Source: Tetrahymena elliotti 4EA (taxonomy: Eukaryota > Ciliophora > Oligohymenophorea > Hymenostomatida > Tetrahymenidae). Taken from it: a stretch of 64,000 nt of DNA. Of the stretch, positions 26,202-37,813 are shown in pieces. The position numbers were made by a program, and so were the translations under genes. The stretch is from contig JH720318.1 of NCBI GenBank assembly GCA_000231825.2, positions 452,539 to 516,538 on the forward strand. The letters are read 5' to 3'. Below the pieces are notes generated by a model. The model ran no database searches and was not told the DNA's origin. It was given only the letters and a program-made list of their open reading frames with translations. How positions within the stretch are numbered: the first letter of the stretch is position 1; each line of letters begins with the position of its first letter.

Positions 26202-27189
26202 AATTAAATTATTAATTATGTAAGATAAAATTTAATGTTTTTGCAAATCAAAAAAGATTTTTAATTAAAAATTAAATCATGAATATCATTATTTTAAAAA
26301 ACAAAAGCTTCAATTTTAACTGAAGTTCGTACAGTTTAAAAAATATAATGCAATATTTTATCTATGTATTTAATATATTATTCTCTTGAGTTAATACATT
26401 TTATAGTTATATAGAGCTTATTAGTTTTATTTGTTTTAAATATTATAGCATTATTTATAAAACTCTTTTTTTGGGAAAAGCGTTTTTCAAATTATCTTTT
26501 AAAAATTCATCAAATTTTGCCCATAAAATATCTTTTTGTTTTTAAATAAGATTAATATTTTTCTACTTGCAAACAAATATTTTGCAATTATTAATAATTT
26601 TTTCAGAAAGCCTCATAGAAGAATTAAATCACTAAATTTTCCTTGTTTTACATATTCTACTAATTAAAATAACTTATATCAAAAAACAAAAATAGTATTA
26701 AAGATAAGAGTAATTTAAATCCACCAATGTTAATACATATTTTATTCTTGCCAATAGTAGTTTTGTTCACAATTTTTCTTCAAAAATATTCTTTTTAACT
26801 TCATTTTTCAGAGTATTTGTTTCAATTAAAAAAATTCTATTGCTTTTCCATTTCTATAATGTTGACATTCGATTCAACATTGAAATTTCAATGAATTATC
26901 TAACAAAGATAATACTATTTATTGTTGATTGGAACATAAAAATTTATATACACTATTTGTAATATATTTATTGAATCGTTTATTTGATTATTGCAACCAT
27001 TTTTTCTCTTAAATTTTTCTCAAATTCTTAGAGGAGCGTTTTGTTTGAAATATAAATCAACGAGCTATTAAAAATTTTCAAGAGTCAAAGTTTTTCGAAT
27101 TACCAAAATAAAATCAATGTCAATGCTATTAATTGATTTAATTAATAAATTTTTGTTTCAATAAAAAAAAAACAAAAAATCTATCTGTA
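26202..27189. other. Intergenic, AT-rich
   Basis: About 990 bp with poly-A and poly-T tracts. No coding frame or repeat family is supported. Confidence 0.6.
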
Positions 27190-28781
27190 ATGACCTCTAT
27201 TCTAAAATATTCTTAAATTGAACAATAAGCAGCAAAATCTCTGCAAGAACTGAAAATCGAGAGAATAAAACCTTTAAGTTTGCCATTAATTTAAGAATTT
27301 TGTGAAGAAATTAAACACTTTAGCAAATTAAAAAAACTAACATTAGAATTTAAAGAGCATACTCTTCAGCCTGGATATCTGACTGATTTATTTGGAGGGC
27401 TATCTCATTTAAAAGAGCCTGTTGAATTAAATTTGAACATAAGTAATAGCCCATCTTATGGTGAAGGACTTTAAGAATTAGGAAAATGCATTCCCTTGCT
27501 TTCTTAATTAAATGCTTTCTAACTTAATATTAGAAAATTTTTTAATAAATTGAGCTTTCTTTAATATTAAAAGGCTTACAAAATTAACCAAATTAAAATA
27601 ACTAAGCTTAATCTTGAATGATAATAGACTTAGTGTAGCTGATTTATCTAAGCTTAGTGAAACAGTTTTTTCTATGAACGATTTAAGCTCCCTATATTTG
27701 AATCTAAATGAGCTCTAAATTTCTTCTGAAGGTATTAAGAATTAGCCAAAAATTTGCATGATAGTAAATCAATAACTGAATTAAATTTGGATCTGAAATC
27801 TAACTATGGAATTAATGGTGATGGCTTAATTAATTTGTCTGAGAGTTTCAAAAGATTATCTGCATTAAAGTCTTTATATTTATTTTTAGACTCTGAATTA
27901 ATCTCCGGCATTTCAATTAAAACTGCTTTAAATAACCTAAACTTTTTAGATTTAACTAGCTTGATTTTAGAGTTAAATAACAAATTAGATGAGAACGATG
28001 CTTTTGAAATATCAAATACTCTCAGTAATGCCAAGAGTCTTACCTATTTAAATTTAAATACCAAATAATCCAATATTGAGGATGAAGTTTTTAAAAACTT
28101 AGCTTAATTGGGAAAAGTTAAACTTTATAAACTCTTAAATTAACTGTTCTAGCAAATAGAGTATCTGATTAAGGTCTGATTGGATTTTCATCTAAATTTA
28201 ATTTATAAACTCTCAAATAATTCATCAGTCTTTTCCTAGGAGGATCTTCTTCCTTTTAGAATGATGGGATAGCTGGTTTGGGAGAAAATATTTCTAAATC
28301 ATAATCTATTACAACTTACAATCTATCTATGTCTGGATGTTCAATAGGTATTGAAGGAATTTCTAAATTTTCTAAGAGCCTAATTTAAATGAAATAGCTT
28401 AAGAATATTGATTTCGATTTAGGTTATAATGACTATAAAAAAGATGGTGCTATTGAGCTTATAACTAGTTTATCTTAACTTCAAAATCTAGATAATGTCA
28501 ATCTTAACATAATGAAATGTAGACTTTGTGATGAAGGTTTAGCTTAAATAGGTTCCTTATTTGCAAAGTATCCCAAACTTACTAATCTTAGATTTAACGT
28601 TAGTTTTAATAGAATTAATGGTTCTACTCCTCCAGATTTTTTAAATGCCTTAACTTGAATGCCAAAACCTCCAAAAATTTATTTTGAATTTGGATATAAC
28701 TCACTTAAAGAAGACTACAAATAAAAAATAAAAGATGCTGCATCAAAATCAGAATTTGAAACAGATATGAATCTTAAATGA
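27190..28781 (+). pseudogene. Leucine-rich-repeat protein (ribonuclease-inhibitor-like), degraded
   Basis: LRR coding sequence starts MTSILKYSQIEQQAAKSLQE and shows repeats such as LKKLTLEF, VELNLNISNS, SITELNLDLKSN, NLDNVNLNIMKCRLCDEGLA and KLTNLRFNVSFNRIN. It cannot be read in one frame. Shifts are needed near 27545-27590, near 27738-27745 (a single missing base in GIK/ELAKNL would explain it) and near 28090-28140. A TGA at 28656-28658 then interrupts NALT and MPKPPKIYFEFGYNSL before the final TGA 28779-28781. No usable GT donor lies at the first break, and splicing does not restore the others. The intact ancestor was probably a cytosolic LRR scaffold of about 520 residues, with no signal peptide or membrane segment. 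Sequencing error is possible, but other genes here do not show such damage. Confidence 0.78.
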
Positions 28782-29467
28782 AGAGAGCTAAAAAATGTAA
28801 CTAATTAATAAGTATTTTATTTAATAAACATAAACATTTTTAAAATATAAAAGTGAATATCATAGGTTCTTGATAGTGATATTAATATCTTATTATAAAA
28901 GTATTGTATTTTGAGTTCTTTTATTCTGTAAATTAGAATTATCTGTTTTAAATTTGTAAGATAATTTAAAATTATTCTAAAACTTCATTTTGATTTTAAT
29001 TTGAAATGCAAGGAAATTTAAAAAAATTTAATATTTTTCTAACTTTTTAATTTCATTTTAGTGATTCTTTTTTATCTAAACTTAAAAAAAAATATTTCCA
29101 ATTAATTACCTTATTTAATCTATTTTACTAAATTAAGTATTCATACATTTTTTTAAGTAAAAATTTTAAATTACTAAATTCTGTTATCTTCCACTTTTTA
29201 AGTAATAATATATTATTAACATTATTTCATATATTTTTATTTAAATAATTGCTTTGTTTACTATTCTTATTATTCCATCTTTTAAAAAATTAATATTAAA
29301 GGTAATTTATAAATTTATGATAGTTAATTATAATAGCTTTGGTAAAATAAAGTACCTCTCTAATTACGGAGAATAATTTTAATTAGCTCAACTTCATCTA
29401 AAATTTAACCAGCACTTAATAATTAATAAATTAATTAATTTATATAAAAAAAAATTTGAATAGATAA
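28782..29467. other. Intergenic, AT-rich
   Basis: Low-complexity A and T runs only. No gene or RNA is supported. Confidence 0.6.
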
Positions 29468-29845
29468 ATGAGTGAAGTTAATTAGCAAACAAGTTATTAA
29501 AATTAGCAAAAGATCAATACATCCTTTGTTGGTAGAGTTTTTGGCAAGGTAAAACATTACTTGCCTATTTTTACACTAAAATCTACAAATATTATCTTAT
29601 TATCTTAAATTATCTTTTTTTAAAGATTTTTTAATTCTTTGTTTTCTTCTAAATGCTAATAAATATATAATTAATCCCTAAATAATTACACATCTTTACT
29701 AATTAATTCAATATAAATTTATAGATTTTGTTTAGGAGAAACTAATTACTTTATTTTATTAGAAGTACCCCTAAATTTAATAAACAATGAGAAAATAACA
29801 AGATTAGAAAGCTAAATTAGTTTAAATTCTTAATTAAATTTCTGA
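29468..29845 (+). CDS. Small hypothetical protein, possible OB-like fold
   Basis: The N-terminus MSEVNQQTSYQNQQKINTSF is followed by VGRVFGK at about 29550, then AT-rich sequence that may be an intron, then GETNYFILLEVPLNLINNEK and LESQISLNSQLNF before TGA 29843-29845. One frame stays open across the whole stretch, but the middle (about 29551-29730) reads like intron sequence and I could not find a donor and acceptor that keep the frame. The strand pattern SFVGRV...YFILLEV resembles the first strands of Rpa3-like OB folds; this is a weak suggestion. An alternative reading from 29735 in another frame ends at 29927. Confidence 0.35.
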
Positions 29846-31011
29846 ATAATTCCTGAAGAAATAACAGAAAATTGAAAAATATTACTAATTTCTGGCATAT
29901 TTTTATAGTTCAGCATAGAAAAATTGATTTTGATAATATTTTGCTCATTAAAAAAATATGAATAAATAGAAATATAGGTATTAAATATTATTTAAGAAAT
30001 GCTTCGAATGTAAAAGCTGATTAAAAAAGATAACTTTTTCCCAGTGTTTTTTTATTAATTAAATTCTGGTTTTTTGTTTTAAACACATAAGTGTTAAAAA
30101 AAGAAAATAATAATAAATTTATTTTTTTTTCACTCAATAATTTGAATAAATAATTTAAAAATTGAAATCAGAAAAAAGTTTTTATCTAAAATAATTTAAC
30201 TTATTTAATTTAAATTTATTCAAATAAATTGAATTTACTAGAAATAAAAAATGATATAAAATAAATACTTGATGACAATTTTTTATTCAAGATTTAAGTA
30301 TTTTCATACTACTCTTTTGAAAAATAAAATATTTATATGGCTTTTTTGACCAAATATTAAGTAATACTTCAGAATGAAAGTTTTTTTCCTTCTTGGTTAA
30401 TAATTTTTTTTTTCTTTTAAATTATGTTAAACTATTTATTAACAATAAATTTCTTCTGCTTTTTATTTAAAATTAAATTAATTTATGAAAATGAAAGACC
30501 GAAAAAATACATTTACCTTTTTTATTTATGATTGATTAAGAAATTAAAAGATGGAATCAATTTAAAAATGACTAATAAAAATTTCTCCTGAATATAATTA
30601 ATAATTCTTCAAATCCATATGAAAGAGACTATTAAAAAATACAGAATAATATTTCAAAAAATTAAATAAATTAACTATTAAATGAATTAAATAAAATAAT
30701 TTATAATTAGAAATGAAATCAAAAAAATTGTGTTCACATTTAAATTTTTTGTACATTTTTTATCAGAAATATTAAAAAATATAATATCTAAAAGACCTTA
30801 TGCAATTTACCTATTTCTTCTTTACCAATAATTTAAAATTTATTCATTCAGAAATATGCGAGGTTGCTAAATCAAAAATTAAAAAAAATATTTAGGATAT
30901 TATATTATTAAATAGTTGTTTGCAAAAATTTGGTCTTAAAATTAGGAAAGTAATTCAACTGTTTTTAATTGATAAAAATAGAATTAAACCTTTTGTTTTA
31001 AATATATTAAT
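29846..31011. other. Intergenic, very AT-rich
   Basis: About 1.1 kb of poly-A and poly-T-rich sequence. Nothing is recognisable on either strand. Confidence 0.6.
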
Positions 31012-33986
31012 ATGAGTCAATTATAAAACTAAATGTTCAATCAACAAGGTATTTAGCAACTAGTTGAAACACTTAAGCAAAGCTAAAGCTTCAATCAGGC
31101 TCTCAAATATAAGAATGAAGAGCTAATTTAGGAATTATCTAAAGTCCAAAAAGAGAAGGAAGATTGTAAAAAATAGTATGAAAATTAAAAAAAAACAATT
31201 AAATTGCTCTCAGATCAGAATAGGCAGCTTCAACTTAAATAACAATAATAAGAGAAAATGATATAAAATTTATAAGAATAGATTATAACTGTGGGATCTA
31301 AGAATCAATCCTAATATCATAATTAATATAATCATAATCTTCATGATAATTAACAAAGTGAAAATATTTAAGATGAGCATAACAGCGACAACCATATTAA
31401 CAAAGCAAAAGATTTTGAAAGTAATAAGCCCTTATTTAATAAAAATACTAACTACAGTAGTAATTATTAAAATAATTTTCATTTTGTTTCAACGCCAGTT
31501 AATATAACTTAATCTGCTGGTACAAACACAAATTAGGTATAAAACATTTAAAATGTTAAATCATAAAATATAAGTAGCAATATTCCAACATCTCAAAAAT
31601 AAGAAGCAGATTAGGTTTATAGTTTCTAGCAGAATGTATCTAATGATAATATTAATAGTGAATACTAAATGAAATAAAGAAATATGTTCACATTTTCCAA
31701 AGGTATACCAAGCTTAGAGAATCAAAGTACTGCAGATAGTGCTCATAACATTGATAATAAATAACCACACATCAGTCCTTACTCAGCTCCTAAAGTGCAA
31801 ATAAATTTATTCCAAAATGATTCCTTATAAAGTAGGTAAAAAAGTAGCGATTAACTATAGCTAAATGAATCAAATATCTCTTCATCTCAATCTAGATTTG
31901 AACACTCTCCAAACAACAGATATAATGGAACAAATAATTCTAAAAATATTTAAAAAGTATATGAATAAAACTTTTTAAAAATAAGTCAAAACTCAAATAT
32001 TTTTACATCAAGTTCAAATAGTAGCCCAAATAAGTAAAATTAATTGATCTTAAATACAGAATAATATAGTACAAAAGTTGATAACTTCATCATATAAAAC
32101 TAGAAAGTAAACAATTCTACTTTTTAAAAATTACTTTATTAAAAAAAACATGTTTTTCTAAAAGGATAGTGAAATTAAGCAACAATCATCAAATAAAAAA
32201 AGACAAGATCATGAACCAAACTATACTGATGAAGAAGATGATGATGGCGATGACAGTGATGATTTAAGGAATTCCAATAATTAAGAAGAAGATGATCTTG
32301 ATGAAAATAAAAGCTATACATAAAATAATAAGAGCCTCATAACTAGCAAATAAACACCTAAAGAATTTGAAATTAAATAAAACATGATTTTGAACACTTC
32401 AAATCATTCAAATAGCTTTAACAATTAAGATACAACAAGATTATCAAATAGCTATGCAATAAATGAAGATCCTTAATAAAATTATCCTACTGTTCATTAA
32501 ACAAAATAAATGACATTTGGCATTACTGAAAGTCCACAGTTGAATTATTTCAGATAAGAATTAAAAGCTTAAAATTTTAAAAATAGTGATCCTAAATCTT
32601 AATTATATGGTGAATTAAGCTAAGACTAATAAATAGTCAACTATCATCAAAATAATTACTAATAAGAGAATCAAATTGGTAAAAATTAAAAGATTTTTGA
32701 TAACTAAAATTAATTTCATTAACGCAACCATCCTTATTAAGAATAAACAAAAATTCAAGATAAACAGTAGAATTTAAGTACTTCTTAAACAAAGGGAAGG
32801 AAAATTTTTGACCAATTTCCTTAAATGCACTACTAAAGCAGTGTGAATTAGATAAATAATTAGTAAATTTAAATATCTTAAAATAATCAAATATAATAAG
32901 CAAATCCTAATATAAAGATAAATTAAGATAATTAGAATAAATCATCTTAAATTTCTTTTAGTAGCTATAGTTAATTTTACTAACCTTAAATATAAGATGT
33001 AAACTTGTAAAATAATCAACACCATCTATAGGATGATGATCACTCATAGCATTCTGCTTTCTTTGAAGTTGGAAGTATAACATTCAATGATAATAAATTT
33101 GAAAAGTAACATTCTTAGGTATTAATTTCAAGTGAGTAAAATTTACTTGAATAAAAAAGTGAATTGAAGGGTAGTTAGATAAAAAATATTTCAGCAAGAA
33201 GAATAAATAAGTCAGAACTTTTGTAAAATTAAACTTCTAATCTAGAAGGTTACCAAAGTAATTTAAAGGAACTATATCCTTAAGAAATAAAAAATATGGA
33301 AAATTATGTATTTAGCACTTAACATCAATAATTTGGAGTAAATAAAGATAATGGTATCAATAACTACATACATAACATTAATCAAATTGATATTAACGAG
33401 CCTGATTGCAATTTTTCTTCTGGTAAATGAAATCATTTAATCTAAGTTAATTATTATTTCTAAAATAGGATTAGGCAAAAATATTAATGAATAATAGCTT
33501 AACAACCAATCAGATTAAAATAGATTTAGTAATTGTAATATTTAATCATCAATTGAATCAAGTAGCATAAATGAAAGTATTTAGTAAGTTTAAAAAGGTA
33601 ATTTATTTTATTCTTCAACTCAATAATATTAAAATCCTACTTTCATTACAAAAATCTACTTTTAATACCAAATAATATCCCTTAAGATTTAAAATAAGTA
33701 GATTTTTAAAAAGCACAAGACAATAAATTTTTCAGATAAATTATTAAAATAACAAGATTTAATAATCATTTTTTTATTGAAACATTTTTTGCTTTATAAT
33801 ACTTAAGATTTCAATTTTTAATTTTTAGTTTTAATAAAATTCTAATATTTTTGTTCAAATATTATATTAAAGTCAATATAAAAGTTTGTATTAAGGAAAT
33901 ATAATTTTTAAAGAAAATAAAAACATATTAAATAAATTGTTTTGAATTTAAACTAATAGTATAGATAAAAAGTCCTAAAAATATGA
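31012..33986 (+). CDS. Gln/Asn-rich coiled-coil protein, function unknown
   Basis: The start MSQLQNQMFNQQGIQQLVET leads into a coiled coil of about 90 residues (KNEELIQELSKVQKEKED and the QLQLKQQQQEKMIQNLQEQI segment). A very long Asn/Ser/Gln-rich, low-complexity region follows. Inferred introns are 32106-32164 and about 33424-33470. After the first intron comes an acidic cluster, DEEDDDGDDSDD. In-frame TAA/TAG codons are very dense. Near the end FFEVGSITFNDNKFEKQHS and QSSIESSSINESIQQVQK are well formed. Beyond about 33597 the end is uncertain: reading straight on gives TGA 33984-33986, which overlaps the DENN-gene ATG, while another splice choice would keep a frame open into that gene. A prion-like or scaffold protein is a reasonable guess; no catalytic domain is seen. 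Confidence 0.65.
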
Positions 33987-36004
33987 TGGATATCTCAAAA
34001 AAATATCAGTGTAATGATTAAAGCTATTCTGATTATTTGAATGAAGAATATGTCAGCAAGAACAATATGATGGAAAATTTTTTTATTTTGTCAGCAAACT
34101 AAACTTAAATAAAAGAAAGAGTTATGACTGCAAATGAAGTTTAATTGTAAATAAATACCTTTTTTAAGTTATTATAATTAGTTTTTAATTAATTTATTAG
34201 TGTTAAGGCAGAAACTATTTTTAGTTATCCTAAGCTGAATGAAAAATCAAGATAAATAGAAGAAACAATACATTAATTATCTTTTCCATATGGAGTATAT
34301 GTCAAGTAAAAGCAAAAAACAAATTCATAGAGCGATCTCCTTTAGTAAATAATTAAATCAAACAAAAGAATTAATAAAATTTCTTATATTTTAAATTCAA
34401 AGGATTTTGATGCATGATAAAAATAACATGAGCTCTGATTAGTTTGTATTTACAATAAAAACAATCGAATCTTATGAAAAATACGATAACAGCAACAAAA
34501 ATTCTATTTCTACCTAAAAGGATATTGTAGATGTATCAAACCCAAATAACCTATTGTACTGTATTTGTGTGTAATAAAGAACTTTCATTGATTTTAAAGA
34601 TCTTAAGTAATAATCTAAAGGTTCCAAGGTAATTTTAATTTAGTGCTATTTATTTTTTAATATTATTTTTTAAATAGAAAATGAAGAAAGAATTTTATTA
34701 TGAAGTAGATTCTGTCTATTGTATTATCACTAAATTTCCTCATGTCCAATTTTATCAAGATGTTATTGAAAATATCTTAAGTAATATATAAAAATAACTT
34801 CAAATAACTAATATTTATTTTATAGGTATGATAAAAGTTGTAAAGTCATAAAAGTTATATAACATTAATCCTTATGATATGGATTTATTCTTTTACAAAG
34901 TAATTTATTTATTTAATTATTTAATATTTATATTGATTGATAATTCATTTATGAAATAGAATTTACAATCAGAAATTGAAGCTAAATTAGCAACCTTACT
35001 ACACACAAAAATTCCTTTATTCAAAACTGGAAAATTCTCCTTACCTAAATCAGAGCTTGATCAAAAGCATGTAAATTTGTATATGAAAGATGTTGACTAC
35101 TGCTAATATCTTGAATGTTAATGGGGTTTAGTTGATACTCTTAAAAAATTCAAAGATGCATATAATTTCGTAAAACTCTACATTTCACTCCTTCTCGAAA
35201 GATCTGTTGTATTTGTGTCTATACAAAGATCATTGTTATCACAGTTTATGTATTTATTTTTATTTTTAATATCTTTTTTTTGAATTATTATTTTTACATA
35301 TAGATTATTATTTCACTCTATATTAAAACCTTTGAAGTGGACACATGCTATGATTACAACACTACCAAAAACACTTTTTGATTATTTACATTCACCTACA
35401 CCTATTATTATTGGATTAAATGATGTAAATCAATATATAATGATTTAATGAAATTATAATTAATACATTTATATAGACAAAAAAGAATTTAGAGTCAAGT
35501 AGGTTTTAAGAAAATTTTGCTGACTCTTTTAATATAGTCTATCTAGATGATATGAGCTTTTCATTTATGAATGAATCAAATTATGTAAAATAAATTATTT
35601 TTTTTAAATAAATAAAATTTTATACTGAATGTTATTTTTATATTAATCAGGAAGAAAATTCAGACTTTATTTGCATACTAAATATGGAATTATAAGTTTT
35701 ATTTGAAAAATTAAATGCAAAAAATAAAACAAGGTTTGAAAATTAAAATGAAGAAGCAAAATATTAAGAAGAAATTGCAAATAGTATATTAAGATCAACA
35801 AAATAATTATTTTAAGAGCATATTGTTTAGCATATCCCAAAGCATCCAATCTTTAGAAAAGATTTGCAAAATAGAAATCTTGATTATTCTTTGATACATG
35901 AAGAGATAATAAGTACAAAAAATATTCCAGATTCTTTTTTAAAAGAGTTTTTTAAAACTTAAATTTTTGCATATTATCTAGAAGAATACTATGGAATAAT
36001 TTGA
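33983..36004 (+). CDS. DENN-domain protein (candidate Rab guanine-nucleotide exchange factor)
   Basis: Multi-exon gene from MMDISKKYQCNDQS to TGA 36002-36004. The upstream DENN part reads FSYPKLNEKSRQIEETIHQL then SFPYGVYVK, with FVFTIKTIESYEKYD, NLLYCICVQ and FYYEVDSVYCIITKFPHVQF. The central DENN core has LYISLLLERSVVFVSIQRSL and SILKPLKWTHAMITTLPKTL, then DYLHSPTPIIIGLND, the classic order for this fold. The downstream part (SFNIVYLDDMSF, then an acidic and helical tail ending FFKTQIFAYYLEEYYGII) fits dDENN less clearly. Such proteins activate Rab GTPases in membrane traffic; the partner Rab is unknown. Introns are short (about 50 nt, for example 34149-34200). A start at the second Met (33986) is equally possible. 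Confidence 0.85.
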
Positions 36005-36568
36005 TTTAGCTCAAATTATTCAATAGAATTTGTTACATTAAATTATTTTTAATAATAAATTAAATCATTTTAATGTAAATACTAATTTTAATGTTGTTTT
36101 ACTTTATATTATTAATATACAATTCAATGTAAATATCATAATTTGTCATTAAAATTTGATTAATCTTACAAAATATAAATATAGATATAACTCATCTACT
36201 CATCTTTTAGATTATATTTTAACATAATATCTTTATCAAACTACAATACTTTTATTTTATCTTTTTATTAAAATTTTCACAACTTTTTTTAATTTTATTC
36301 TACTATTGTCAAATATATAAAATTACTAGAGTTTTTTTTAGTTAATTCAATAGATTAATTTATCGTTTATAATTCACTTTCTAGAAAAATCTTAGAATTA
36401 CTTTAAGCTTTTATAATATTGATGATAGTTGTATTTAAAAAAGCTGATTATTTAAAATATCTATGAATTTCTTTTAGACAAATTTGTTATTTTATTTTTC
36501 TTGTGAAATAATTGATATAATTTTTATATATTTAAAAATCAATATTATTTAGTAGGAAATTACAGAGT
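36005..36568. other. Intergenic, AT-rich
   Basis: Between the DENN gene and the Zim17-like gene, same strand. No element recognised. Confidence 0.6.
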
Positions 36569-37669
36569 ATGTAGAATTTATCTAAAATAGCTTTAAAAAC
36601 ACTTAGAGGCCAACGTTATTAAAATAATTTTATTAGAAATTTAATGAAATTATAGCAATAATAATTTAGCCATAGAAACCCTTTTAGTTTTCCCTTGAAT
36701 AACAATTTATATTTCTTATCTTCTTTTAGGTTTTCTTCTGAACATAGATGCAAAAGTAATCCAGACAAAGTATGTTAAAATAACGGAGCTTGTCATTCTA
36801 AGTAAGAAAGCTGTCACGATCATGGTACTTGTTCTAATAAATAAACTTAATCTTCCAATTAAAGCTAAGAAGATCCTGATATTACAAGATTAAAAGAACT
36901 ACTCAATTCATTTTCTAAAGATAACTAATAAAATCATCATCATCATCATCATGAACATGGATGTTGCGGTGGATAAAAGGAATGTGGTTCAAACAAAATG
37001 CAAAATTAAGACCATTAAAATCATGATCATGAACATGATCATGGATGTTGTGGAGGTCACCATCACCATCATCATGATCATCACCATGAACCTAATATGA
37101 CTAATACAAACTAGAATTAAGTTTAAGGAAATCATAATCATGAACATGAACATGGTGTTGATCATCACCATCACCATCATGATGGGTGTTGTGGACATGA
37201 TCATCATCATAATCATAATAGCAATGCAGTTGATATTGAATAATTATCAAAATAAAAAGTAGAAAAATAAGAATACAGTTTAAATTCAGGAGAAAAAGTT
37301 GAAGCAGTTTTAACAGGGGAAAATACTATTTCATATGAAATTAAAGGTGTTAAAGCAAGAGAACAAGAGCATGGTTAATTGCTTATGGTTTTTACTTGTG
37401 GTGTTTGTGAAACAAGATCAGCTCGTACTTTTACTAAAAAAGCTTATAATGAAGGAGTTGTATTAATTAGATGTGAAAAATGTGATAGTTTACATCTTGT
37501 TGCTGATAATCTAGGTTGGTTTGATGACAAGAAATAAAACATTGAAACTATTATGGAATCAAAAGGAGAAAAGGTTTAAAAGGTAGATAACAGTTAAGCT
37601 ATTAATGATATATTATCTAAATTTATTAATAAAGAAGATGAATAAGATGATAAAATTTAAAATTCTTGA
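36569..37669 (+). CDS. ZIM17: Zim17/DNLZ (Tim15/Hep1) zinc-finger protein with His/Cys-rich insert
   Basis: Single-exon gene, 366 residues, ATG 36569 to TGA 37667-37669. Residues 1-40 (MQNLSKIALKTLRGQRYQNN and onward) are basic and acid-free, like a mitochondrial presequence. The C-terminal part holds the DNL-type zinc finger: FTCGVCETRSARTFTKKAY, GVVLIRCEKCDSLHLVADNL, then GWFDD. Zinc ligands are about Cys277, Cys280, Cys302 and Cys305, and the DNL signature is present. In the family this protein keeps mitochondrial Hsp70 soluble during matrix import. Usual members are about 170-200 residues. The extra length here is a region at about 70-220 with Cys-containing motifs and long His runs (HHHHHHEHGCCGG, HDHGCCGGHHHHHHDHHH, HHHHHHDGCCGHDHHHH). 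It is likely a metal-binding or storage segment; that role is inference. Confidence 0.93.
36935..37219 (+). repeat. Coding repeat: His runs alternating with GCCG motifs
   Basis: CAT/CAC-rich sequence inside the Zim17-like gene. Three imperfect units each join a run of His (with Glu, Asp or Asn) to GCCGG or GCCG. The reverse strand reads as a Met-rich open frame, but that is only the complement of His codons. Confidence 0.9.
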
Positions 37670-37813
37670 TAATTTTTTGTTATTATGTGTTAAATCAGTT
37701 ACTCATTCAATTTTTTTTACTTTAAAAATCATTAAAATACATTTCAACATTACTATTATTATTTAATCTTTAATCATTACTTATTTTTTATTCAGAAATG
37801 ATGTATTTATTAC

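Noticed and set aside
28656..28658. In-frame TGA as a selenocysteine codon
   Set aside because: The position (NALT/MPKPP) is not a redox motif and the gene has other frameshifts, so decay is simpler.
36989..37216. Minus-strand Met-rich open frame
   Set aside because: It is the reverse complement of the CAT-rich His codons of the Zim17-like gene, not a gene.
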